Below are positions 9,110 through 17,439 of a DNA stretch of 64,000 nt, piece by piece. Origin of the DNA: Moraxella osloensis (GTDB lineage: Bacteria > Pseudomonadota > Gammaproteobacteria > Pseudomonadales > Moraxellaceae); contig NZ_CP014234.1 in the NCBI RefSeq assembly GCF_001553955.1, positions 806,001 to 870,000 on the forward strand. The letters are read 5' to 3'. A program made the position numbers and the translations under genes. Each line of letters begins with the position of its first letter. Position 1 is the stretch's first letter. The notes beneath the pieces are model-generated. The model was not told where the DNA came from, did not search any database, and saw only the letters and a program-made list of their open reading frames with translations.

Positions 9110-9126
9110 TTGGCACGTTTAGTGCT
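9110..9126 (+). promoter_or_regulatory. Sigma-54 promoter of the pilin gene
   Basis: TTGGCACGTTTAGTGCT has GG at 9112-9113 and GC at 9124-9125 separated by exactly ten bases, the -24/-12 spacing required by RpoN. The -24 half is perfect; the -12 half reads GTGC instead of TTGC. Pilin genes of Pseudomonas and Moraxella are RpoN/PilR dependent, and rpoN is present in this window. Start of transcription would be near 9137, about 50 bases before the ATG. A TATAAT at 9099-9104 without a convincing -35 could be a minor alternative. Confidence 0.75.
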
Positions 9127-9185
9127 AAGTATAAAATAGCTTACAAAGCTTATAATTAAATTAATAACATTTGTGGAGAATGTTT

Positions 9186-9689
9186 ATGAACGCTCAAAAA
9201 GGTTTTACCCTTATCGAATTAATGATCGTTGTCGCTATTATCGGTATTTTGGCTGCGATTGCGATTCCTGCTTATCAGGATTATACAATTCGAGCTAAGA
9301 TTTCTGAAGGCTTGACTTTATCAAATGGTTTAAAAACGGCTATTGCTGAAAGTTTCCAAAGTAAAGGGCCTTCTAGCATGGCATGTACTGATGCAACTAC
9401 ATGTGCATCAATAGGAGCATCTCCAATGGATGCGACAGCTTTAGCGGGTAATAAAAATGTTGCTTCTATCACAAGTGATGCGGCTGGTGTAATTACAATT
9501 GTATATAAGCCAGCGGTTGTTCCTACTGGTTCAAATAACTTAACACTTACGCCAGTTGGTGCAGATGGTACTACAGCATTAAATTTAAGTGCTGCAGCAA
9601 GTGCGGGTTCTCAAGTAAATTGGCGGTGTGGTGGAACTGGTACAACAGTTGCTGCAAAATTTTTACCTGCAAACTGCCGTGGGACCTAA
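9186..9689 (+). CDS. pilA: Type IV major pilin
   Basis: Structural subunit of the type IV pilus, 167 residues as precursor. The ATG at 9186 is chosen over the TTG at 9171 and ATG at 9180. It has a GGAG seven bases upstream and gives the normal six-residue leader MNAQKG, cleaved before F, followed by [20 protein letters not shown] with the Glu at position +5. The mature part has cysteines in MACTDATTC and two more near the C-terminus (WRCGG and ANCRGT), the last pair forming the expected D-region disulfide. The chain ends in Thr rather than the Ser used as glycan site in group I Pseudomonas and Acinetobacter pilins. The stop overlaps the tfpO ATG. Transcription is probably RpoN-driven. Confidence 0.93.
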   Translation: MNAQKGFTLIELMIVVAIIGILAAIAIPAYQDYTIRAKISEGLTLSNGLKTAIAESFQSKGPSSMACTDATTCASIGASPMDATALAGNKNVASITSDAAGVITIVYKPAVVPTGSNNLTLTPVGADGTTALNLSAAASAGSQVNWRCGGTGTTVAAKFLPANCRGT

Positions 9690-10966
9690 TGTTTAATTTA
9701 ATTAAACATTTTAAAAATAAAGAGCTATTCGTAGCTCTTTATTTTTTGTTGTTTATTGTGGGTTTTTCTATATATAGTTTTAATTTTTATAACGAATTAA
9801 GGGTTTTAGAAGTTTTTCTGTTAATTGGTTTAGGGCTTTATGGTTTAATTCATAAAAAGAACTACTTTTCTAAATATGAATTTTGTTTTCTTATTTTTAC
9901 CTTGTTAGGTTTTTTATTTTGGTCAAATTATTCTTATATTTTTTATGAACTTATTTTGTTTTATTTACTCTATAAGGCTTTTTTTAATTTAAATTACAAT
10001 GAGTTTTTATCCAAACTTTTAATCTGGTTAAGTTTTTCTATTTTTTTGATGCTACCTATTGCTATTACAGAGTTTATCCTAAGTGGCGTTTATCCAAATT
10101 GGTATCCTATGCCATGGAATATTCGAGTCTATAATAGCTATTTTTTAGTGCTATCTATTTTTGCAGTTTGGTTTTATTTAAAACAAGAAAAATTTAAAAA
10201 TATCTATTTAATTTTTTTGTTTTTGGCATTTTTATCTATTCTTTTAGATGGTGGTCGTTCAGCAACTTTAGCGTATAGTGTTTTTATTGCATGCGTATGT
10301 ATTTTTAACCATGCGGCGCGATTTAAATTATTATTCACTTATGTTGCTACATGGCTTGCATATTTTTCTATTTTATTTTTTTCAAGTCATTCTGCTTCTA
10401 TTGTAGGTTCAATTGTTAGAGAATCAACGAGTGGACGCTATGAGCTTTGGGTAAGTGCTTTTCAATGCTGGTCACAAAATCCAATCTTTGGATGCGGGTT
10501 TTATCAATTAGATCAGTATTCAGGTGTGATTTCAGCACATCCACACAATTTATTTATTCAAGTTTTAACAGAAACAGGCTTAATAGGATTTGGTTTTCTT
10601 ATTTTGGTCATTTGGAATATTTTAAAAAGAATAAAATGGAATCTTAAGGAAAATTATTTTGTAATTTCAGCTTTTATAGCAGTAAGTATCGACTTATCTT
10701 TTTCAGGTATACATATTTATCCTGTTACACAAGTTGCACTTTTATGGTTATTCGTCTTTTTACTTAAAAATCCTGAATTTCAACATGCGGCTTCTTTTCA
10801 TCCATCAACATATGAAGCCTCAACAGTTTCCCAAGTTTTTGGGTATATAGCCTATATTTCAATTGCTCTGGCTTTTATTTATTTGTTTTTTTATACATCT
10901 GCTTTATCTGAAAGTTTACCATCAACACCCCCCCGATTTTGGGAGTATGGTTATCAATTATTCTAA
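9689..10966 (+). CDS. tfpO: Pilin-specific O-glycan ligase, TfpO/PilO type
   Basis: Membrane protein of 425 residues, expected to move glycan from a lipid carrier to the pilin in the periplasm. The ATG at 9689 shares its A with the pilin stop (TAATG); upstream codons in this frame lie inside pilA. It shows about ten hydrophobic segments, the Wzy_C-type loop with DGGRSA near residue 188, SGRYELW near 249, and HPHNLFIQVLTETGLIGF near 285-302, all typical of O-antigen ligase-like TfpO. The gene is much more AT-rich than its neighbours (25% GC in the line 10201-10260 versus 48% in a pglL line), a sign of separate origin or rapid exchange. A strong terminator lies within codons 10-19, and a C7 tract at 10928-10934 lies near the end. 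Being next to pilA supports the pilin-specific role. Confidence 0.8.
   Translation: MFNLIKHFKNKELFVALYFLLFIVGFSIYSFNFYNELRVLEVFLLIGLGLYGLIHKKNYFSKYEFCFLIFTLLGFLFWSNYSYIFYELILFYLLYKAFFNLNYNEFLSKLLIWLSFSIFLMLPIAITEFILSGVYPNWYPMPWNIRVYNSYFLVLSIFAVWFYLKQEKFKNIYLIFLFLAFLSILLDGGRSATLAYSVFIACVCIFNHAARFKLLFTYVATWLAYFSILFFSSHSASIVGSIVRESTSGRYELWVSAFQCWSQNPIFGCGFYQLDQYSGVISAHPHNLFIQVLTETGLIGFGFLILVIWNILKRIKWNLKENYFVISAFIAVSIDLSFSGIHIYPVTQVALLWLFVFLLKNPEFQHAASFHPSTYEASTVSQVFGYIAYISIALAFIYLFFYTSALSESLPSTPPRFWEYGYQLF
9716..9747 (+). terminator. Intrinsic terminator embedded in the start of tfpO
   Basis: Perfect 12-base stem AATAAAGAGCTA (9716-9727) / TAGCTCTTTATT (9732-9743) with a stable TTCG tetraloop, followed by further T residues. 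It lies 27 bases after the pilA stop but inside the tfpO reading frame, where it encodes NKELFVALYF. This is expected to end most pilin transcripts and let a minority read through into tfpO. Confidence 0.85.
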
Positions 10967-11291
10967 AATATCAATATTGTCGATATGGTGGTTTTAGTCA
11001 ACAAAGAATCTGCAAGCATCATCAAAGTAGTAGATCTCAGACCGTGGCAATAATTTTAACGGCATATTTTTTAACGCCATTTATTAGAAAGCCACTAAGT
11101 TCATAAACTGAGTGGCTATATCAATCAAATAGTCCGAGTGCTTTGCCTTAACTCAAAATTTTCCAGCAATTTCTTATAATCTTGTTTCAGCTGCTCATAA
11201 TCACTTCTCACCGCCTTGGTCAGTATTTTATACCACCGAACCTAAATATTGTCCATACTGCCAAAAATTGTTCAATGTCTAGCTTGACAAG
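10967..11291. other. Spacer between tfpO and the minor-pilin operon
   Basis: No gene is supported. It holds a hairpin at 11090-11117 (12-base arms with one mismatch, loop CATA) between the convergent genes, and an inverted repeat CTAGCTTG/CAAGCTAG at 11279-11295 overlapping the pilE stop. Neither has a good T-run. On the minus strand about 35 open codons near 11130-11240 read like a charged helix (YEQLKQDYKKLLENFELR), possibly a gene remnant, but there is no start or match I recognise. Confidence 0.4.
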
Positions 11292-11708
11292 CTAGTTATT
11301 CCATTCTTGACCCATACCACATGAGGTATTTCGGCACTTGACTCCTTGCGCGTTTAGCGTGAGCGTACCATCAGTTGCCATCTGCGATGAACTAATAGGT
11401 GTCGCTGTAATTGTCCAACGGTTAGTGAGGGGGGTGGGTGCTAGGGTGATGGTATATAATGCTGTACCACTTCTAGGGAAGCTCCCATCTAATCCCGTGC
11501 CTGCGTTCGTGTAACTGCCTTGTGCCAGTTTACGTGATTCAATCTGTGAGGCGATATTTTGCATTTCTGCCATCATATCAGTGCGTTTGGTCTTGATCAC
11601 GTAGCGTTGATAGCTTGGATACGCAATCGCCGCCAATATACCGATGATAGCCACCACTATCATCAGCTCGATTAGGGTAAAGCCTTGTTGGCGATATCGA
11701 TTTTTCAT
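11292..11708 (-). CDS. PilE/ComF-like type IV minor pilin
   Basis: Prepilin-like protein of 138 residues, last gene of the minor-pilin operon. The ATG at 11708 overlaps the preceding stop (TAATG), gives the leader MKNRYRQQG and is preferred over an upstream TTG. After the cleavage site comes [20 protein letters not shown], then [20 protein letters not shown], typical of PilE-type minor pilins that lie after pilY1 in Acinetobacter and Pseudomonas. Two cysteines (KCRNTSC) lie near the end. Minor pilins of this set prime pilus assembly and carry PilY1 to the tip. Confidence 0.85.
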   Translation of the reverse strand: MKNRYRQQGFTLIELMIVVAIIGILAAIAYPSYQRYVIKTKRTDMMAEMQNIASQIESRKLAQGSYTNAGTGLDGSFPRSGTALYTITLAPTPLTNRWTITATPISSSQMATDGTLTLNAQGVKCRNTSCGMGQEWNN

Positions 11709-12268
11709 TACCAAGTCTCCGAATAAGTACCACAGTTGGTTGATGCGATGGTAACGCTAGTGTCACTATTTTTAGTTTTACATTGGACGCCACTACTACT
11801 CAACATTAACTTATGAGCTGTGCCCAAACTGCTATTCGGAATGGCAAACATTTTCCAACTGCGTCCTGTCACACTATTTACTTTACCCTCTTCATCAATA
11901 GCGACAAGGCTTTTATTACTTGAGCCATCGACGATAAATATCTGATAGCGATAGGTGTTTTGATCGCTATTTTTTGGACTATAGAGAAAATTATTGTCCG
12001 TACCATCATATCCATAATTAACCGCACCGCCTGATGTGACACTCTTCATGGGCTGGAAGTTTTTATAAGTTAAATTTTTGCTAAGCCAGCGACTAAGCTC
12101 AATCTCCAATTGCTTCATTTGAGATTGGGCTTCATACTCTGCATTACGCACTATATAATGACGGTAACTAGGAATAGCAATTGACGCTAAAATAGCAATC
12201 ATAGCTACTGTCACCATTATCTCAATCAAAGTAAAACCGTGATGCCTGCTATTCACTATCCGTTCCAC
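11708..12268 (-). CDS. Type IV prepilin-like minor pilin (PilE/ComE-like)
   Basis: Minor pilin of 186 residues with prepilin motif HHG before [20 protein letters not shown] and the usual [20 protein letters not shown] continuation. Two cysteines near the C-terminus (VQCKTKN and STNCGTY) could form a disulfide. The start is a judgement: the open frame extends into the end of pilY1 (TTG at 12313), but GTG at 12268 has GGGAGT seven bases upstream at 12275-12280 and lies after the pilY1 stop. It is followed by an overlapping PilE-type gene, a tandem pair as in Acinetobacter comE/comF. Confidence 0.8.
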   Translation of the reverse strand: MERIVNSRHHGFTLIEIMVTVAMIAILASIAIPSYRHYIVRNAEYEAQSQMKQLEIELSRWLSKNLTYKNFQPMKSVTSGGAVNYGYDGTDNNFLYSPKNSDQNTYRYQIFIVDGSSNKSLVAIDEEGKVNSVTGRSWKMFAIPNSSLGTAHKLMLSSSGVQCKTKNSDTSVTIASTNCGTYSETW

Positions 12269-12288
12269 GCAAGGACTCCCAATGACTT

Positions 12289-15200
12289 TTAATTTGTTTG
12301 CTTTTGATACCAACGTTTTGGTACTAAACCAAAATCAATGCCTATCACGTCCGGCGTACCACTACCCATGCCAAGCTCGCCTTTTAAATCCGATCCGGTG
12401 GTATTTACCCCTTGTTTGATTGGCACGACATCACCTGTCAAGGTAGTTTTACTTCGCTGTCCAAAGTCTGATCGATTGGATTTATCAATTATTTCTTTCA
12501 GCGTTTGATTACCTATCAACATTTGTATATTTGTTTTTTCTTTACTATATGCCCCTAACGTAAGCTCTTGGATACCTTTACCTGCTCTAATGTAGCCGCC
12601 CATACCATTTGTAGAATTATCAGCAGTTGTACCCGCTTTTTGTTCACAAACTCCCCAGGGTAAACAATACATCTGTCGCTCAGAGCCACCAATGACTTGA
12701 GCAGAGCAACTGCTGACATTAGTGTCATAAGCCATTTCTGGGCTATAGGCTGTCATATAGTAAATATTACCAATCGACAAACCATCGCCCACACTTTTGA
12801 CATATTTGACATTGCCATAGCCATCAAAGTAGGTCAACGGATAGTTCCAGCCTTGATACGTACCTGCCTTCATAGCACTAATAGCATCAGCTTTAGTTAA
12901 TTTTGTACCTGATGTACTTGTTAAATTATCAAAAGGCAGGGTAGCTAAGTTATCCATGGTCAGTTCAGAAGTTTTCAGTGGATCAGTTATCTTTTTATCA
13001 TCACCATATAAGTCTTGACGTGCGATATCGCGGTCAAATATACCAAACACTCTATCGGCAGTATTTATGTCACGGTCTCGTGACAATGGATTACTTCTAT
13101 CACCTGAAGCAATATTGACTACTGCCATTCTCACTGTGTAGCCTGATGGCTTATAAAAACTCACCGATGGCTTATTATAAAAACGATACTGCAATCCTTT
13201 ATCAATTAGTTTGTTACTACCATCTGCCTTAAAGTCTTGGGTATTGAGCACACGCGTGACTCGGCGTACTAAGGTATTAATAGCAGGGGTCGTATTCAAT
13301 GCTTTACCATTTTGCAAATCTATGCGAAATATTTGACCGCCCAAATCACCAAAATATAAATGATCGATCAAACCATCATTATCTCGGTCTAGGGTGGTGA
13401 TTTCACTGACTACACTATGCGTCATCTTTGCAACGTTGACATTTTTGCCTGCTGCAGTGCTGCTAGAAAATGAGGCAATCAAACTACCATTTGACGCATC
13501 TACAATATAGACAGCATTGCCTTGTGCTGATGTTTTTAAATCGCATTCCGCGAACTTGTTACCAGTGGCATTGAGCTTAAAGGTCGGGTCTTCATAACAA
13601 AGATCATAACCACCGCCAAAGATTAACACGTCTTTGATATCTGACTTGGTACTACCCACTTGTATTTTACCCACGACTGGTTTGGAAAAGATGTGTCCCA
13701 TACGTTCAAAACCTGTCGTAGTATTTGTGATAGCAAATTTTTGAGTTGGGGTACCAACTGTACTGACATCATATCCGTAAAATCCCATACCGCCTCTACC
13801 TAATCCGCCAAATATCTGGACATCTGAGGCTGAGACAGTACCGCTACCATCTTTATTAAACGTATATTTGTAATTTGCTTTGGTTGACCAAGGGGCATCT
13901 ACACCAAATTTAGGGACATCGGTGCCTTCTTTGCTGTCTTTTTTTAGTGCAGCCAGCTGATTTTTTAGGATAATCTTAGGAATAATCGCAACACCCTCTT
14001 CGCCTGTAGCAGATTTGGCAAGATGCAACGCACCATCCATCGAGCCAAATACTAAGTAGTCATCTCGGTCTGTATCTTTTGTCGATACCTGACCTGCGTC
14101 TGCAGCAATTTTTGTGGGATCTTCTGGGTCGGGTTTGTTTGGGGCATTGATTTTACCACTATAAGTGACGAGCGTTGGTTGCGAGTGTACGATACCTCCG
14201 AGTACTCTGATATTGCCACTCGGGGTGGTGATGAGTTTTTTTAACTCAGCTTCAACATTCGTAGCATTAGCTATTGCTTTGATCTCATCATCAGTCTTGG
14301 TTATGTCATAGCCCAAAAAGTTGAGCAGATAAATTTTGGTTTTGACAGCTTTGTCATTAAAAGTAGTGCCAGAAGAATCTGTCAGCGTCTGCGCATAGTC
14401 TGTTTGGCTTATTTTGTCAAATCCAACCAGCTCTCCAGAAGACACACCGACTTTTAGCAAACCTGTACCATTTTCTATATAGACATTTCTTGTGCTATTG
14501 TCTGCGGGTTTTGACGACGCGACAGGCGAAATCAGTCTGGCGTAGAAGCCACCTGATGTTACTCTGTCATTGACATTAATAGTGTTACCATCTTTATCCA
14601 GTTCTGTCGCTTGGATTGTACTCCATAAATCAAGGGTAGAAGGGTTGAGATTGGTAGGGAAAGAACCTGCAATCACATTACCATTGGCATCTTTGGGCTG
14701 AATGTACAATCTTGAAGACGCTGTGGTATCGGCAGGGTTTGTTTTGCCATACAAGGTGCCTTGATTCACTTCATATTTTTTTAGGTTGCCTGGCCAAATA
14801 GTCAATCCGCTGTTTACTTTTGGCTCAATCATCGGCAAATAAGCGTAAGGCTGTAGATTGATTGGGTTAAGTGGGTCTTGCGGGATAGTAATCGTACCGG
14901 ACGGAATACTAGGTATTGAATTGTCGAGTTTTGATATAAAGGCTAGGATACTGCCGACGATGTCTTGTGAGTTTTTGGCATAATAGAATCCCCCTTGACC
15001 GTAGCCACCAACATTACTATAACCTGTAAAGCCCGTTTTGGGGTCTTCTGATTCCATGCCGACATTGCATGAGTTTTTTGCATCAGGTTCTGCACTTAAT
15101 TTACTGCAATCATAATATTTTTTTTGGTAGATTGTTCCATCTGATAAAGTCAAAGGATTGACAGTATAATTGGCTGGTTTATCTACACCACTAAAAGTAG

Positions 15201-16425
15201 CACCAAATCCAACCATCGCTGTTTTAATACCCTTATTATTCAAAGCTTTTGCATAATCGCCGATACAACTCCATCCAGAGTCATCACCAAAATCTGTACC
15301 AGTATTGCTCATCATTCCAGTACAACTATATGATGAACCCATTACATCTTGCATCATTCTTTGTGTGTAATAATTTGCTGGTGTATCATTTGTCGTAGCA
15401 GTGTTTGGTGTACCATCTGTCAACAGATAAACGCCATTACCCGCACATTGTGATGAATTGGGTTTTCTATAATTTGTTCCATCCACAATGGTACTGTCTG
15501 AAGTGTTTTTAAAACCACTATAAGAATTACCTCCACTATTTGTATTTTTACCTAGTAAATAGGCTCCTGCTTCATTAAACGCTCTTGCCGTTGGTGTACC
15601 TCCACTTGCGGAAAGTCCACTTATAAAGGTATAAATATCCTTTTTTTGAGCTGTATCCAACACCTTGGCAGGCTTATTAATTAGTCCATATTGAGCATTA
15701 CTATTTGGATAACCAAATGAGCCTACCCCTATTTGTACTTTGTTGGTTAAACTTTCATTTTGAAGAACATCTATCAAGGCTAACTTTAAATTAGAGATGC
15801 GGTCATAGACTTTTGTTTGCGGATTTGTGCTTGTGTCATTACAGTAGGTTAACTTGATATCAATGCTTGGTGAAATCGCTTCTCCATCAATATCAGAAAT
15901 CTTGACTGTTTCTTCAAGTGGGTTATATAGCCTTGCAAAATCATCACTTTGTTGGCCAAAAACACAACTCTGACCATTTGCTCCTTTAAAGTTTGCGATA
16001 GATTTGTCAGTAACTTCAGTCGCATCTCGATAATCTTTTGTATTAGTAATTTGATTCTTTTGGTCGTAATATTCATCTACAGGAGATATACAGATTCCAA
16101 AAAAGTAAGCGGTACATTTTCTCACTCTCCAGCGAGTTATATTGGCGGTAGGCAAATCTTGTAGAAAACTATAACTACCATCCATACTCCCTGATTTATC
16201 CAGCATCAACATAATCGTTGGTTTCACATCACCTACAGGCGGCTGATAAATAGACAAATCCCCCGTCTTAGAGTATGTAGCAGTACCAGCAGCATCATAG
16301 CTGACAGCCGCTTCACCAGTCGCCACAGGCACACTTACAGCGACTAAAGCAGCCACTAAAGTAGAGAGCTTAAACGTAAATTGGTCAGGTGTCGCGTTAA
16401 TTAAACTCGCCTTGTTTTTCATCAT
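12289..16425 (-). CDS. pilY1: PilY1 pilus-tip adhesin
   Basis: Tip-associated adhesin and assembly factor of the type IV pilus, 1378 residues, exported to the surface. A signal peptide covers roughly residues 1-40. A von Willebrand factor A domain follows, with the metal site DKSGSM (D76, S78, S80). The C-terminal third is the PilC/PilY1 beta-propeller. Near residue 1010 the loop DRDNDGLID, followed by HLYFGDLGGQIFRID, matches the EF-hand-like calcium site that controls pilus retraction in Pseudomonas. Many Cys are present (for example CSAQVIGG, YCLPWGVC). It lies between pilX and the two pilE-type genes, the standard order. Function in adhesion or twitching is from the family; the metal sites are visible. 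Confidence 0.93.
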   Translation of the reverse strand: MMKNKASLINATPDQFTFKLSTLVAALVAVSVPVATGEAAVSYDAAGTATYSKTGDLSIYQPPVGDVKPTIMLMLDKSGSMDGSYSFLQDLPTANITRWRVRKCTAYFFGICISPVDEYYDQKNQITNTKDYRDATEVTDKSIANFKGANGQSCVFGQQSDDFARLYNPLEETVKISDIDGEAISPSIDIKLTYCNDTSTNPQTKVYDRISNLKLALIDVLQNESLTNKVQIGVGSFGYPNSNAQYGLINKPAKVLDTAQKKDIYTFISGLSASGGTPTARAFNEAGAYLLGKNTNSGGNSYSGFKNTSDSTIVDGTNYRKPNSSQCAGNGVYLLTDGTPNTATTNDTPANYYTQRMMQDVMGSSYSCTGMMSNTGTDFGDDSGWSCIGDYAKALNNKGIKTAMVGFGATFSGVDKPANYTVNPLTLSDGTIYQKKYYDCSKLSAEPDAKNSCNVGMESEDPKTGFTGYSNVGGYGQGGFYYAKNSQDIVGSILAFISKLDNSIPSIPSGTITIPQDPLNPINLQPYAYLPMIEPKVNSGLTIWPGNLKKYEVNQGTLYGKTNPADTTASSRLYIQPKDANGNVIAGSFPTNLNPSTLDLWSTIQATELDKDGNTINVNDRVTSGGFYARLISPVASSKPADNSTRNVYIENGTGLLKVGVSSGELVGFDKISQTDYAQTLTDSSGTTFNDKAVKTKIYLLNFLGYDITKTDDEIKAIANATNVEAELKKLITTPSGNIRVLGGIVHSQPTLVTYSGKINAPNKPDPEDPTKIAADAGQVSTKDTDRDDYLVFGSMDGALHLAKSATGEEGVAIIPKIILKNQLAALKKDSKEGTDVPKFGVDAPWSTKANYKYTFNKDGSGTVSASDVQIFGGLGRGGMGFYGYDVSTVGTPTQKFAITNTTTGFERMGHIFSKPVVGKIQVGSTKSDIKDVLIFGGGYDLCYEDPTFKLNATGNKFAECDLKTSAQGNAVYIVDASNGSLIASFSSSTAAGKNVNVAKMTHSVVSEITTLDRDNDGLIDHLYFGDLGGQIFRIDLQNGKALNTTPAINTLVRRVTRVLNTQDFKADGSNKLIDKGLQYRFYNKPSVSFYKPSGYTVRMAVVNIASGDRSNPLSRDRDINTADRVFGIFDRDIARQDLYGDDKKITDPLKTSELTMDNLATLPFDNLTSTSGTKLTKADAISAMKAGTYQGWNYPLTYFDGYGNVKYVKSVGDGLSIGNIYYMTAYSPEMAYDTNVSSCSAQVIGGSERQMYCLPWGVCEQKAGTTADNSTNGMGGYIRAGKGIQELTLGAYSKEKTNIQMLIGNQTLKEIIDKSNRSDFGQRSKTTLTGDVVPIKQGVNTTGSDLKGELGMGSGTPDVIGIDFGLVPKRWYQKQTN

Positions 16426-16479
16426 CCACCTCTATCAGCCTAAATTTGTAAAAAACTTTGATATCATTAATCCATAAAC

Positions 16480-17418
16480 TTACTTTGGCGTGCCATCTTC
16501 GTTGGCATTTAGCAGATTTTGGCAGCCAACACTTAACTTACCATTCCCTTTGCCATAGTCATTACAAGTAGTCGGCGTCTGTCTGTTTTCCAGCGTTGCC
16601 TCTTCGACAACGGTTTTTGCAGGAATGCCTTTTTTAGCTAGACAAGCTGATACAGTTTCATCATAAGATTTAGCCTCATCTACACCTTGATCATTTTTTT
16701 CTGTAAACCCATAATCACTCGGGTTTTCATTGGGTTTTTTGAGACAATTATTAATATCAGCATCTGATGTAGACGACTGTGCTAAACTAGGCAATAACGA
16801 CGTACTAAAAATTCTGAATTTATAAGATGAACTTAGAACATCAGAAGTCGATACACTTTTACCCAATGGTACATGCTCAAATGCTTCTCCTAACAACGCT
16901 GTGCTATCACTTGGCATGGTTACCGCTACTTGGGTCATGACATTCTTGCGAGCGTTGGTATAATCGCTTGACTTACCTGGATTACAAAACCCTGCTGTAC
17001 CAGAACCAGATACTAATTTACTGCCACCATTAGGGGTAACGATAGTTGCTTCACTCATTCTAAAGAAATAGTTATTGTTTGGACGATAACAAAATACGAC
17101 TTGATCGCCACGATTATTATTACCAATACCCATAAAATAGCCAAAACTTCCAAAAGGACCTAACATAATATTCTTTTGAGTTATAGCCTTTGCATCTGTT
17201 GGACTTGCATTTATAATATTTTCCATCGTTTTATGGGTATTATCAGATGTATTAAGTAACAAGGTATCAATTTGATCTGCGGTTGCCAATTTTAAATCAG
17301 TATTACTTTGTCGAATTGCTATCGCACCTGCCAAAGCTATTAGTACTAAAAATAACAATACTACGATTAGGGCTGCTCCAGATTGGGAGTGCAACTTAAA
17401 ATTAGTGCGTGTACTCAT
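16480..17418 (-). CDS. pilX: Minor pilin assembly protein PilX
   Basis: Minor pilin of 312 residues. The N-terminus MSTRTNFKLHSQSGAALIVVLLFLVLIALAGAIAIRQSNTD is the PilX_N pattern: a degenerate prepilin motif with SG before AALIVVL, then a single transmembrane helix. The remainder is a periplasmic domain with several cysteines. It sits between pilW (21 bases upstream) and pilY1 (54 bases downstream), where it joins the priming complex. Its C-terminal region is longer than in Pseudomonas PilX (about 195 residues), and the extra part (from about residue 215) is Asn/Asp/Glu-rich. Confidence 0.85.
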   Translation of the reverse strand: MSTRTNFKLHSQSGAALIVVLLFLVLIALAGAIAIRQSNTDLKLATADQIDTLLLNTSDNTHKTMENIINASPTDAKAITQKNIMLGPFGSFGYFMGIGNNNRGDQVVFCYRPNNNYFFRMSEATIVTPNGGSKLVSGSGTAGFCNPGKSSDYTNARKNVMTQVAVTMPSDSTALLGEAFEHVPLGKSVSTSDVLSSSYKFRIFSTSLLPSLAQSSTSDADINNCLKKPNENPSDYGFTEKNDQGVDEAKSYDETVSACLAKKGIPAKTVVEEATLENRQTPTTCNDYGKGNGKLSVGCQNLLNANEDGTPK

Positions 17419-17439
17419 GTTTCCTTCCTCTGTAGCTTT

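Noticed and set aside
11130-11291. Zinc-ribbon-like plus-strand codons (YCPYCQKLFNV) before the pilE stop
   Set aside because: Too short, no start, and the opposite strand reads equally well; probably chance or an unresolvable remnant.
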